Shown one piece after another: positions 50,183 to 59,687 of a stretch of DNA of 64,000 bases. Source of the DNA: Lachnoanaerobaculum umeaense (GTDB taxonomy: Bacteria; Bacillota; Clostridia; Lachnospirales; Lachnospiraceae); contig NZ_CP032364.1 in NCBI RefSeq assembly GCF_003589745.1, forward strand, positions 558,001-622,000. The letters run 5' to 3'. Position 1 is the first letter of the stretch, and each line of letters opens with the position of its first letter. The position numbers and the translations under genes are program-made. The notes under the pieces are model-generated. The model saw only the letters and a list, made by a program, of their open reading frames with translations. It ran no database searches and was not told the DNA's origin.

Positions 50183-50207
50183 GGATATCGCAAATGCGAT
50201 ATCCTTA
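50183..50207. terminator. Bidirectional terminator between MATE and PBP genes
   Basis: GGATATCGCA pairs perfectly with TGCGATATCC around AA, with T-rich on the right (TTATTTTTATT) and A-rich on the left (AAAAATAAAAAGG). It serves both convergent genes. Confidence 0.8.
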
Positions 50208-50210
50208 TTT

Positions 50211-53150
50211 TTATTCCCCAGGTCCTACAAGTATAGGCGCAACCGGACCATCAGGACCCTCAGTGGATATTGATGTTCCAGGACCTGCCGGAGATGAATT
50301 ATTCTTTGGCATATTTACTCCGGGTCCGTGTAAAATATCCGAGTCTTCATCAGCTGATGTAGGTGGGGATGTTTTGATAGCAGGAGCAGTGGTTTCAGCT
50401 TGTGATGTCTCTGAAGTTTGCTTCTTAGTTTTACCGTTTTTTTGATTGGGTTTAGTTGGTGGAACGCCGACACTATCTCCAGGTGCTACCCCTACAGAAA
50501 CATTATTGTTTTGATTAGGGAAGACAACCGGATGGTTAGTGTTTGACTTAGGTGCTAATCCAACACCGGCATCATTATTTTCATCTAATGTAGGAGCGTC
50601 AGAATTAAATGTACCTCCACCATGTATTGTACAGGTAGCACTTGGAGCGGCATATTGTGAATCATCAGTATCGGATTGCCCACTTGGGACTATAAGTGCA
50701 ACCTTTGTTGTCGTAGGACAGTTTGGTGTAGGTAATAGTCCGCTGTCTCTACAAACGGTAACTGTGGTATGGTGATCACAGACTTCTGTAGGTACCGTTC
50801 CCTTTGCAAAGTACTCGGTATATGTAGCATCACCACGAGGATCATGGTCACATACTCCGGCGATAGGAAGCTTTCCGGATTTTCTACATACTACTGCAGC
50901 TTCTACAGAATCAGGAACAGGGAAACCTATATCTTCGGAACCTTCGGAAACTTTGGTCATTATCTTTCGCCAAATATCCTTGTGGAAACTTGTGCCTCCA
51001 TTATCAGTCAGTGGTTGATTTTCATCACAGCCTGCCCAGACACCGGCAGTATAATATGGTGTAAATCCTACAAACCAGACATCTATACTTTTTGAGGTAG
51101 TACCTGACTTTCCGGCAACACTCATATTGTCAAGATGTGCTCGGGTAGATGTAGAGTTTACACTTATACCACTACTTGCAAACTTTCTATTATTCTCTGT
51201 AGATGCCGCCATAGCATCTGTAAGAAGGAATGCTGTAGAATCCTTTATAACTCTATGATTTTGCAAAGAGGTATTGTCAAGTAGTGTTTTACCATTGTGG
51301 TCTACTATCTTTGTGAAGAAAACCGGCTTTGTATATACACCCTGATTTGCAATTGTAGCAAAGGCACCTGTAAGTTCGAGGTTTGTAACTCCCTTTGTTA
51401 GACCTCCAAGTGCAAGCGAAGCATTGTAATCTTGATCTGTAAGTGTGGTTATACCAAAGTCAGTAGCATATTGTACTCCAACTCTCGGTGTTACAGTCTC
51501 CATAAGAGTTTTAAGTGCAACTATATTCATAGAGTATATAATACCATCACGAATACTTGACCATCCCAAATAACCTTGTTTTTCATACCAGTTTTGGAAA
51601 GTCTTGTCTCCTATCGAATACTCAGCATCATAATATGTTGTTGCTAAGGTATCTCCACTTGTATCAAGTGCAGGTGCAAAGGCTGATATTACCTTAAATG
51701 TGGAACCGGGCTGTCTTGTGGTATCGGTGGCTCTATTTAGTGAAAGAGAAGATGTTTTCTCACCTCTACCACCACTTATTGCCTTTACAGCCCCTGTTTT
51801 TTGATCCATAAGTACAAAGGACACCTGAGGCTCTAAAATAGTTTTTACGCTTTCACCAACTATAGTGTCACCGTCCTTTACGACACTAGCTTTATAGCTT
51901 TCAGCATCAGCTCTTGCAGCCTCTTCACTTTGATACAGTCCGTTGAATCCGTCTCTTAGTACTTCAGTATGGTATTTGTTTATATCTTTCTCAGAGTAAT
52001 TATGTGTGTTCTTTTCACTATCGGTTACTGTGAGTCGATACTCTAGAGAATACTTTGTATCAGGATAGTTTTCAGGGTTGTTTACCTCACTGTCAACTAT
52101 TTGTTGCAAGGATGGATCTTGAGTGGTATATATGGACAGTCCACCACTATATAATAGATTATGGGCCTGTGTTTCTGTATAGCCAAGCTCATTTATAAAG
52201 GTGGAAGTAACCTGTGAGATTAAAGCATCTGTAAAATAACTGTATGGACTGTTTTTTTCTTTTGTGAGTGTATTTACATTTTGAATTCTTGAATACACAT
52301 CATCTGCAAGAGCCTCTTCCTGTTGAGCTTTTGTTATATAACCTTGTTCATACATATACTGAAGGATTATTTTTCTTCTTTCAGCATTGGCTTCTTGTCC
52401 GGTAATAGGATTATATTTGGTAGGTCCCTTTGTTATACCTGCTATTACAGTAGCTTCAGATAGGGTAAGGTCTGAAACATCTTTACCAAAATATCTTCTT
52501 GCAGCTACCTTTACACCTAGTGAATTACTTCCAAGATTGATAGTATTCAAATAATTAGTAAGGATAAGCTTTTTATCCATTTGTTTTTCAAGTTTTACTG
52601 CCAGATACATCTCCTGTATCTTTCTTTCTACTTTTTCACCGAAACTTCTTTCTCTACCACCGTTAAATACATTATTTTTTATAAGCTGCTGTGTAATTGT
52701 AGAACCACCACCTGATGAGCTGTTTCCTGTTACTACGCCGGTAACAGCCCTAAGTATCGCTCTGGTATCTATACCATTATGCTTCCAAAATCTTGAATCC
52801 TCTATTGCTACAAATGCATCAATAAGTACCTGGGGTAATTCATCATAAGTAGCTTCTTCACGATTTGAGCCTGCCATTACCAGAGTATCGGTAACCTGGC
52901 CGGAAGCGTTGTAAACAGTTGTGGCATATCCAAGTGGAATAATACTGTCTACATCCACATCAGGAGCATTGTCAATAATACCCTTTATCATGCCAATACC
53001 CATAGCAGTTCCAAGGATTGCTATAACAAAGAGTGAAAGAAAAAATGTCTTTACAGCCTTGAAAATGGCTTTATTAATATATTTCTTTTTCTTTGAACCG
53101 GAGGATTTAGCACTCTTTTCAGGAATTCTATTTTCATTCTCTTTATTCAT
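50211..53150 (-). CDS. Class A penicillin-binding protein (PBP1a-type) with C-terminal extension
   Basis: 979 residues; ATG 53150. N-terminal cytosolic basic KKKKYINKAIFKAVKTF then a membrane anchor. GT51 domain: EDSRFWKHNGIDTRAILRAV and GGSTITQQLIKN. Transpeptidase domain: SxxK in RQPGSTFKVISAF, SxN in YSMNIVALK, K(S/T)G as KSGTTSKSIDVWFVGFTP. After ~residue 780 a Cys-containing segment follows (VCRKSGKLPIAGVCDHD; VCRDSGLLPTPNCPTT), then ~110 residues rich in Asn/Pro/Gly/Thr to the end. The enzyme polymerises and cross-links peptidoglycan. The long tail may reach into the wall. Confidence 0.95.
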   Translation of the reverse strand: MNKENENRIPEKSAKSSGSKKKKYINKAIFKAVKTFFLSLFVIAILGTAMGIGMIKGIIDNAPDVDVDSIIPLGYATTVYNASGQVTDTLVMAGSNREEATYDELPQVLIDAFVAIEDSRFWKHNGIDTRAILRAVTGVVTGNSSSGGGSTITQQLIKNNVFNGGRERSFGEKVERKIQEMYLAVKLEKQMDKKLILTNYLNTINLGSNSLGVKVAARRYFGKDVSDLTLSEATVIAGITKGPTKYNPITGQEANAERRKIILQYMYEQGYITKAQQEEALADDVYSRIQNVNTLTKEKNSPYSYFTDALISQVTSTFINELGYTETQAHNLLYSGGLSIYTTQDPSLQQIVDSEVNNPENYPDTKYSLEYRLTVTDSEKNTHNYSEKDINKYHTEVLRDGFNGLYQSEEAARADAESYKASVVKDGDTIVGESVKTILEPQVSFVLMDQKTGAVKAISGGRGEKTSSLSLNRATDTTRQPGSTFKVISAFAPALDTSGDTLATTYYDAEYSIGDKTFQNWYEKQGYLGWSSIRDGIIYSMNIVALKTLMETVTPRVGVQYATDFGITTLTDQDYNASLALGGLTKGVTNLELTGAFATIANQGVYTKPVFFTKIVDHNGKTLLDNTSLQNHRVIKDSTAFLLTDAMAASTENNRKFASSGISVNSTSTRAHLDNMSVAGKSGTTSKSIDVWFVGFTPYYTAGVWAGCDENQPLTDNGGTSFHKDIWRKIMTKVSEGSEDIGFPVPDSVEAAVVCRKSGKLPIAGVCDHDPRGDATYTEYFAKGTVPTEVCDHHTTVTVCRDSGLLPTPNCPTTTKVALIVPSGQSDTDDSQYAAPSATCTIHGGGTFNSDAPTLDENNDAGVGLAPKSNTNHPVVFPNQNNNVSVGVAPGDSVGVPPTKPNQKNGKTKKQTSETSQAETTAPAIKTSPPTSADEDSDILHGPGVNMPKNNSSPAGPGTSISTEGPDGPVAPILVGPGE

Positions 53151-53279
53151 GATTTTTCCTTTTCAAAATAAACTTAAGAGCTTAAGCCCTCAAAATTGAT
53201 TATACATCATTAATATAATATAGACTATCAGCTTTAATAATCAATCCTTATTTTTTATAAATTTTTATTAATAAGAGAA

Positions 53280-53312
53280 AAAAGGTACCCGGTATGTGGA
53301 TACCCTTTATGT
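53280..53312 (-). terminator. Terminator after typA
   Basis: On the minus strand AAAGGGTATCC pairs with GGGTACC (one bulge), followed by TTTTTTCT. It lies directly after the typA stop. Confidence 0.6.
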
Positions 53313-53315
53313 ATT

Positions 53316-55151
53316 TTATTGTTTTGACTTTATCATAGAACGCTTTCTAAGTGTAGGATCAAGTATTTTCTTTCTGATACGAAGATTTTCAGGAGTAACT
53401 TCTAAAAGCTCATCTGTATCAATAAATTCCAAAGACTCTTCAAGACTCATTACTTTTGGTGTAACCAGTCTCAGTGCCTCATCAGCACTTGATGATCTGG
53501 TGTTTGTAAGTTTCTTCGTCTTGCAGACATTGATTTCTACATCTTCTGCCTTACCGTTCTTACCGATAACCATACCGGCATAAACCTTTTCACCTGCTCC
53601 TATAAAGAGAGTGCCACGCTCCTGTGCATTGAAAAGTCCATAAGTAATGGATTCACCACTTTCAAATGCAATAAGAGAGCCTGTTTTTCTATAGAACATA
53701 TCACCCTTATATGGTGCATAACCGTCAAACTCTGTATTTAGTATGCCATTTCCTTTGGTATCAGTCATAAATTCTCCTCTATAGCCTATAAGACCACGAG
53801 ATGGAATAAGGAACTGAAGTCTTGTGTATCCGCCATGTGTAGGGCTCATTCCTTGAAGTTCACCTTTTCTTGAAGTAAGCTTTTGGATAACTGCTCCGGA
53901 AAATTCATCAGGAACATCTACAAATGCAAGCTCCATTGGCTCCTGCTTTTGATTTCTTTCATCATAGCGATAGATAACTTCTGCCTTACTTACAGCAAAT
54001 TCAAATCCTTCTCTTCTCATATTTTCTATAAGAACTGAAAGATGTAATTCACCTCTACCGGATACTTTAAAACAGTCAGGTGAATCGGTTTCTTCTATCC
54101 TAATACTTACATCTGTATTAAGCTCTCTAAAGAGTCTTTCACGCAAATGTCTTGAAGTAATGTACTTTCCTTCTCTTCCTGCAAGAGGAGAGTCATTTAC
54201 CATAAAGTTCATAGATATGGTAGGTTCTGAAATCTTTTGGAATGGAATTGCCTCAGGATTTTCAACAGATGTCAAAGTATCTCCGATGTGGATATCCGGA
54301 ATACCTGAGATAGCTACTATAGAACCTATTCTTGCTTCATTAACTTCTACTCTGTTAAGTCCTTCATATTCGTAAAGCTTTCCTATTTTCACTTTTTTCA
54401 TTTTATCAGGGTCGTGGTGATTAACTAAGGCAACTTCCTGGTTTACCTTGATTACACCATTGTCCACTTTACCTACTCCGATTCTTCCAACATATTCATT
54501 GTAGTCAATAGTACTTATAAGTACTTGAGGATCGGCTTCCTCATCACCTTCAGGTGCCGGTATATGCTTAATAATGGTTTCAAATAGAGGTTTCATATCT
54601 TCATTTGTATCATTAACACTGTATCTTGCCCAACCGCTTCTTGCACTTGCAAACAGGAATGGACAGTCAAGCTGATGCTCGTTTGCATCAAGGTCAAGTA
54701 AAAGCTCGAGGATCTCATCAACAACCTCCTCAGGTCTTGCTTCTTCTCTGTCACATTTATTGATAAGGCAAAGTACTTCAAGGTCAAGCTCAAGAGCTTT
54801 TCTTAGAACGAACTTTGTCTGAGGCATGGCTCCCTCATAGGCGTCTACTACCAAAACGACACCGTTTACCATCTTTAGAACACGCTCTACTTCACCACCG
54901 AAGTCGGCATGACCCGGTGTGTCTATGATATTAATCTTTGTATCACCATAATGTACAGCAGTATTTTTTGATAAAATGGTGATTCCTCTTTCTCTTTCTA
55001 TATCATTAGAGTCCATTACTCTTTCTGCCACTTCCTGATTTGCTCTAAAAACACCGCTTTGTTTTAGTAGCTGGTCAACCAATGTAGTCTTACCATGGTC
55101 TACATGGGCGATAATGGCAATATTTCTTATATCTTCTCTTTTTGTTATCAT
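53316..55151 (-). CDS. typA: Ribosome-associated GTPase TypA/BipA
   Basis: 611 residues. G1 AHVDHGKTTLVDQLL, G2 RGITILSKNTA, G3 DTPGHADFGGEVERVL, G4 NKCDR, plus domain II, EF-G-like domain III (SGRGELHLSVLIENMRREGF) and the TypA-specific C-terminal domain (TRSSSADEALRLVTPKVMSL). Length and domain order are complete. It aids 50S ribosome assembly and adaptation to stress. Confidence 0.97.
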   Translation of the reverse strand: MITKREDIRNIAIIAHVDHGKTTLVDQLLKQSGVFRANQEVAERVMDSNDIERERGITILSKNTAVHYGDTKINIIDTPGHADFGGEVERVLKMVNGVVLVVDAYEGAMPQTKFVLRKALELDLEVLCLINKCDREEARPEEVVDEILELLLDLDANEHQLDCPFLFASARSGWARYSVNDTNEDMKPLFETIIKHIPAPEGDEEADPQVLISTIDYNEYVGRIGVGKVDNGVIKVNQEVALVNHHDPDKMKKVKIGKLYEYEGLNRVEVNEARIGSIVAISGIPDIHIGDTLTSVENPEAIPFQKISEPTISMNFMVNDSPLAGREGKYITSRHLRERLFRELNTDVSIRIEETDSPDCFKVSGRGELHLSVLIENMRREGFEFAVSKAEVIYRYDERNQKQEPMELAFVDVPDEFSGAVIQKLTSRKGELQGMSPTHGGYTRLQFLIPSRGLIGYRGEFMTDTKGNGILNTEFDGYAPYKGDMFYRKTGSLIAFESGESITYGLFNAQERGTLFIGAGEKVYAGMVIGKNGKAEDVEINVCKTKKLTNTRSSSADEALRLVTPKVMSLEESLEFIDTDELLEVTPENLRIRKKILDPTLRKRSMIKSKQ

Positions 55152-55234
55152 ATATTCTTCCTCATAAAAAATTACGAATACTTATTATAACACCATTTAA
55201 TTTGATTTTCCATAGATAAAATTCGTGTTAATAC

Positions 55235-55263
55235 TTGAAATAATTTTATAATTATGCTATATT
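55235..55263 (+). promoter_or_regulatory. Promoter of the GntR-ABC operon
   Basis: TTGAAA (55235-55240), 17-bp spacer, TATATT (55258-55263). The operator inverted repeat overlaps the -10 and the transcription start. Confidence 0.6.
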
Positions 55264-55292
55264 AACTGTACTATGATAGATAATACAGTTAA
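55262..55292 (+). promoter_or_regulatory. Probable GntR (YtrA-type) operator
   Basis: TTAACTGTA (55262-55270) and TACAGTTAA (55284-55292) form a 9-bp perfect inverted repeat with a 13-bp centre, at the transcription start and just before the ribosome site. This is the position and layout of autoregulatory YtrA-type operators. Confidence 0.6.
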
Positions 55293-55303
55293 AGGAGAAG
55301 CCA

Positions 55304-55678
55304 ATGATTGTGATTGACAGTAGGGATAAGAGAGCAATCTATGAACAGGTGGTGGACAGGCTTTCAGATCTTATGCTTATCGGGGTACTGGCACCGGGAG
55401 ATAAGCTTCCATCAGTAAGGAGCCTGGCTGTGGACCTCTCAATAAATCCTAATACAATACAGAAAGCATATATAGAGCTTGAGCGACAGGGCTATGTATA
55501 TAGTGTTAAGGGTGTCGGCAGTTTTGTAGCGGAGTTGGATATTATAAGGAAAAATAAAAAGGATATTTTATATAAAGAATTGGAAGAACTTGTATCTAAA
55601 TCTAAGAAACTGATAAGCAAAGAAGAGTTTTGTAAAAAAGTTGAAGAGTTTTATCTAAAGCAGGAGGCAAAGGTATGA
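55304..55678 (+). CDS. GntR family regulator, YtrA subfamily
   Basis: 124 residues. Winged HTH at residues ~10-75 (YEQVVDRLSDLMLIGVLAPG, then LPSVRSLAVDLSINPNTIQKA), followed by a short ~45-residue helical tail, which is the YtrA subfamily mark. The gene overlaps the ATPase start (4 bp) and probably represses its own operon of ABC exporter genes through the 31-bp inverted repeat upstream. Confidence 0.93.
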   Translation: MIVIDSRDKRAIYEQVVDRLSDLMLIGVLAPGDKLPSVRSLAVDLSINPNTIQKAYIELERQGYVYSVKGVGSFVAELDIIRKNKKDILYKELEELVSKSKKLISKEEFCKKVEEFYLKQEAKV

Positions 55679-56574
55679 TAGAGGCTAAGAGTTTGAGCAA
55701 AAGCTTTGAAAATATCAGGGCACTTGATAATATCAATGCAAGTATAAGAGATGGAGATGTTTTTGGACTTATTGGAACAAATGGAGCAGGAAAAAGTACC
55801 TTCTTAAAAACACTTGCAGGAATACTAAAACCTGATAGTGGCGAGATACTTATTGATGGAGAGAAAGTTTTTGAGAACATTAATGCAAAAGAAAAGTTTT
55901 TCTATATATCCGATGATCAGTATTTTTTTGCAAATACTACTGGACGGGAGATGATAAAGTTTTATTCAGCCGGTTATAAAAACTTTGATGTAAAAAAATG
56001 TGAGGAACTTTTAAAAGCACTTGACCTGGATATAAATAGAAAAGTAAATACTTTTTCAAAGGGTATGAAAAAGCAACTTTGCATTGCAATTGGAGTGGCG
56101 TCAAACACGAGATATCTGCTCTGTGATGAAACATTTGACGGTTTAGATCCTGTTATGAGACAGGCAGTAAAAAGCCTCTTTGCAAAGGAAATGGATGAGA
56201 GAGGTCTTACACCCATTATCGCATCACATAATCTTAGAGAGCTTGAGGATATATGTGATCATGTGGGGCTTTTACATAAGGGTGGAATACTACTTTCAAA
56301 AGATGTATCAGATATGAAGTTGAATATTCATAAAGTTCAATGTGTATTTGACAATAATTTTGATATGGAGAAATTGAGAGCACTTGATATTATGCAGATG
56401 AAAAACAATGGTCGAGTATATAATATTACTATAAAGGGTAGCGAGGACGAAATAAGAGAGCAAATGGAGTCCTTTAATCCTGTATTTTATGAATTGATGG
56501 GCCTAAGCTTGGAAGAGATATTTATAAGTGAAACGGAGGTGCATGGTTATGACATCAAAAAGCTCATTTTTTAA
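55675..56574 (+). CDS. ABC transporter ATP-binding protein (YtrB-like)
   Basis: 299 residues. Walker A IGTNGAGKSTFLKTLAG; signature FSKGMKKQLCIA; Walker B YLLCDETFDGLDPVMRQ; and H-loop ASHNLRELEDI. C-terminal ~80-residue extension. With the downstream permease gene it forms an exporter; the YtrA context suggests envelope stress (cell-wall antibiotics) but no substrate is shown. Confidence 0.93.
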   Translation: MIEAKSLSKSFENIRALDNINASIRDGDVFGLIGTNGAGKSTFLKTLAGILKPDSGEILIDGEKVFENINAKEKFFYISDDQYFFANTTGREMIKFYSAGYKNFDVKKCEELLKALDLDINRKVNTFSKGMKKQLCIAIGVASNTRYLLCDETFDGLDPVMRQAVKSLFAKEMDERGLTPIIASHNLRELEDICDHVGLLHKGGILLSKDVSDMKLNIHKVQCVFDNNFDMEKLRALDIMQMKNNGRVYNITIKGSEDEIREQMESFNPVFYELMGLSLEEIFISETEVHGYDIKKLIF

Positions 56575-58729
56575 ATTGATGAAAGAGGATCTCAAGATAA
56601 GAATATGGACTCTAGCAATTAGTGTTCTTATATTTTTCTTTTCATTAATTGTAGCGACTGCTATGATGGTAAGCTTTAATCTGTATAATAGTGTATTATA
56701 TGATGTTCCTTCAATGAGAGCGAAGGAGTTGGCAGCAACCTTTTTACTTTATATAGGCATCACAAATCCGCTTTTTTCATTTGTTTTTGTAGTATTAGCA
56801 CTGGTTATGGCTTTGTCAGGATTTTCATATCTATATTCAAAGAAAAAGGTTGATTTGTATCACAGTCTACCTATAAAAAGAGAGATACTCTTTTTTGTGA
56901 AGATAATAAATGGAATACTTATAGCTATTGTACCTTTTATCATATGTGCAATTATTGCAGGATTGATGATTTTAGTAAATACTGCAAGTGCAAATATCAT
57001 TTCAGGTGTTATTTTTGCAATTTTAGAGTGGATTGTATTATATATACTCAGCTACAGTGTTGTAGTACTTGCAATTATGCTGACCGGAAATATGCTAATA
57101 GGCTTTTTACTATGTGGATTTTTAAGCTTCTATTTTCCGGCACTCGCACTTATGATAAAGGGATATCAGAGTACATTCTTTTTAACCTATTATAGTTCAG
57201 GTCCTATAATAGATAAGTTTTTAATCAATTTTTCAAGCTTTATGATTATATTCAATATAGCCAAGCTTGATATTATTATTAAGATGATTATCTCAATAAT
57301 AGCAAGCATGGTATTGATGTTTATAAATCTTTTCCTATATAAGAAAAGAGCTTCTGAAACAGCGGGTAAGAGCATAAGTTTTTGTATAATAAAATTGCCG
57401 GTGAAATTTATGATGGTAATCTTTATAAGTATGCTTATGTATTTGTTGGCTTATGGTGTAATGAATGACAGTATTGCTTGGGGCATATTCGGCTTGGCTG
57501 TAGGTGGAGTGATCACACATTGTATAATAGAAATAATATATAATCAGGACTTTAAAAAGATTTTTGCCGGTAAGATTCAAATGCTTATTTGTATAATTAT
57601 TTCTCTTATCCTTGTGGCAATTTTTCAAATGGATATATTTGGATATGACTCTTATATACCGAGGGTAGGAGATATAAAGAGTGCAGCCGTAATATCTGAA
57701 GCTTTGGAGAGTAATGAATCGCAGTATTTTAATGAGATAATAATTTCTGAAAGCTATTATGATGGTAGTTTTGTGGATGTAGATTACGCAAGTGATAGAA
57801 GAATAGAAGAATTACTGTCAAAAAAAATGGATATTACTAATAAGGAAGCAGTTCTAGAGCTGGCAAAGAAAGGTGTATCTGAAACAGTCCCTAATTATAT
57901 TTCATATGGGAATCCGGTAGAGGTATTGATTTCATATAAGCTAAAGTCAGGAAGAATCGTCAAACGAATGTATTATATAGACTATGAAGATATGATTTCA
58001 GAACTTTCAAATGTATATGCAGATGAGAGTTATAAAAAAAGTTGTTATCCAATACTTTCTAACGAAAGTAAGAACATAGTCAGTGTGGATTTTAACGGTA
58101 TGATGAAAAATGACTCTCATATGGTATTTCATGATGACAAAATGAAGGAAAAGCTTGTAGAAACATATAAGAAAGAATTGCTTGAGTTTGATTATGAAAC
58201 AAAATTAAAAAGTTATCCATTTGCATCTATAAGATTTAATGATGATTTTATGGAAGACGCTTTGAAAAACTATGCCGGATTTAATTATACAAATGACAGT
58301 ACAAGTGCGACAAACTCTAAGTGGGATAATGTGTATGCAGATTCATTGGAGTCAGTAGGCTATTATCCAATATATCCGGAATTCAAAGAAACCTTGGCGG
58401 TATTAAAAGAAATGGGCGTTGAAGTTATTGAGAGATTTCCGTCATATTATGTGGAAAGCATAGATATATCCTATGTTGATTTAGAGAATGTGGAAGAAGA
58501 GGTTGTAACATACTCAAGTGAAATTGTCCAAAAGACGTACTATGATGTTAAGGATATAGAAGAAATTTTAGACAAGCTTGTCATTTGTGATAGCCCATAT
58601 AAGGATAGTCTGAATGAAGACTGGAGATATACGGTAACGATTAACACCAAAGATCCGGTGTTCTCAGATTACAGCCAATATAATACATATACATTTAAAA
58701 AAGGGAATATACCTAGTATAATAAAATAG
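56549..58729 (+). CDS. ABC-2 type permease with large exterior domain
   Basis: 726 residues from ATG 56549 (GGAGG nine bases before); it overlaps the ATPase gene by 26 bp. About six N-terminal membrane segments, a second group near residues 280-370, then a ~340-residue soluble region to the C terminus that is rich in Asp/Glu/Tyr and beta-structure. A single polypeptide with a large extracellular C-terminal domain is like some bacitracin/lantibiotic resistance permeases, but the arrangement is not the BceB pattern. Substrate unknown. Confidence 0.8.
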   Translation: MTSKSSFFKLMKEDLKIRIWTLAISVLIFFFSLIVATAMMVSFNLYNSVLYDVPSMRAKELAATFLLYIGITNPLFSFVFVVLALVMALSGFSYLYSKKKVDLYHSLPIKREILFFVKIINGILIAIVPFIICAIIAGLMILVNTASANIISGVIFAILEWIVLYILSYSVVVLAIMLTGNMLIGFLLCGFLSFYFPALALMIKGYQSTFFLTYYSSGPIIDKFLINFSSFMIIFNIAKLDIIIKMIISIIASMVLMFINLFLYKKRASETAGKSISFCIIKLPVKFMMVIFISMLMYLLAYGVMNDSIAWGIFGLAVGGVITHCIIEIIYNQDFKKIFAGKIQMLICIIISLILVAIFQMDIFGYDSYIPRVGDIKSAAVISEALESNESQYFNEIIISESYYDGSFVDVDYASDRRIEELLSKKMDITNKEAVLELAKKGVSETVPNYISYGNPVEVLISYKLKSGRIVKRMYYIDYEDMISELSNVYADESYKKSCYPILSNESKNIVSVDFNGMMKNDSHMVFHDDKMKEKLVETYKKELLEFDYETKLKSYPFASIRFNDDFMEDALKNYAGFNYTNDSTSATNSKWDNVYADSLESVGYYPIYPEFKETLAVLKEMGVEVIERFPSYYVESIDISYVDLENVEEEVVTYSSEIVQKTYYDVKDIEEILDKLVICDSPYKDSLNEDWRYTVTINTKDPVFSDYSQYNTYTFKKGNIPSIIK

Positions 58730-58772
58730 ATTTTAGCTCAGAGCTTTGCTCTGAGCTAAAATCATATGTTTT
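58729..58772 (+). terminator. Intrinsic terminator after the ABC operon
   Basis: GATTTTAGCTCAGAGC pairs with GCTCTGAGCTAAAATC around TTT, then ATATGTTTT. A very strong 16-bp perfect stem. Confidence 0.85.
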
Positions 58773-58855
58773 AACAAAAAACAGTTATGGAATTTGGAAT
58801 GAAATTTGTTATACTTTGAGAAGATAGATTTAAAAGTATTTGATTGGAGAAAAAT

Positions 58856-59506
58856 ATGGGTGGATTATTTAACTACGACAATCCGATATGGAGGTTTGTA
58901 GGTAGAATATGGGATTTGTTTATTTTAAATATACTTTGGATAGTATGTTCTATACCGATAGTGACTTTTGGAGCGTCAACTACGGCAATGTATTATTGTA
59001 CATTGAAAATAGCAAGAGATCGTGACAGTGGAGGAATATTTTCAATGTTCTTTCATAGCTTTAAGGACAATATACTACAGTCAACTATTATATGGGTGAT
59101 AATGGCGATTATAGGTGGAATATTGTTTTTTGATATAAGATTTTTTAGCGTCTATGCTCCTATTAACAATACTGTTATAAAAATGATAGTATTTACCATT
59201 ACATGCTTTTTGATAATGTTGTGGATGTTTATTTTTTTATATGTATTTCCAATACAGGCAAAGTTTATAAATCCTATAAAACAGACATTTAAGCTGGCTC
59301 TTTTTATGTCTGTAAAGCATCTTGTAAGAACCGTAATTATGTTGGCAGGCAGTATAATGATACTGGTAGCGGTATATTTTTTAATAATCAGGATGCCGGG
59401 AGTGATGTCAATGTTGGTACTTATACTTGGGTCAGGTATATCATTATTTCAAGCCAGCCAATTTAATATGATATTTGATACATATATTAGTAATGATAAT
59501 GAATAG
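58856..59506 (+). CDS. YesL-like membrane protein (DUF624)
   Basis: 216 residues from ATG 58856 (GGAGA upstream); a TTG at 58844 is less likely. Five membrane segments. N-terminal GGLFNYDNPIWRFVGRIWDLF and FGASTTAMYYCTLKIARDRD match the family. YesL homologues often sit with sugar or glycan utilisation genes; the function is unknown. It has its own terminator-separated unit. Confidence 0.85.
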   Translation: MGGLFNYDNPIWRFVGRIWDLFILNILWIVCSIPIVTFGASTTAMYYCTLKIARDRDSGGIFSMFFHSFKDNILQSTIIWVIMAIIGGILFFDIRFFSVYAPINNTVIKMIVFTITCFLIMLWMFIFLYVFPIQAKFINPIKQTFKLALFMSVKHLVRTVIMLAGSIMILVAVYFLIIRMPGVMSMLVLILGSGISLFQASQFNMIFDTYISNDNE

Positions 59507-59687
59507 AAAATATATTGTACGAATTTTTAGACATTATGTTATTTTTTTAACTTTTCTTAATGCTTGTATTGTTGCTTTTTTTTTACTATACTATTACATA
59601 TATGAGCTTCTAAGAGCTTTTTATGTGTAAAGAAGCACAAAATATAAATTTTAGCGATATGCTGTATAATGGAAAGGGATATATCAT

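Noticed and set aside
50194..50445. 83-codon plus-strand frame with Gly/Pro-rich product
   Set aside because: Shadow of the low-complexity C-terminal tail of the penicillin-binding protein on the other strand.
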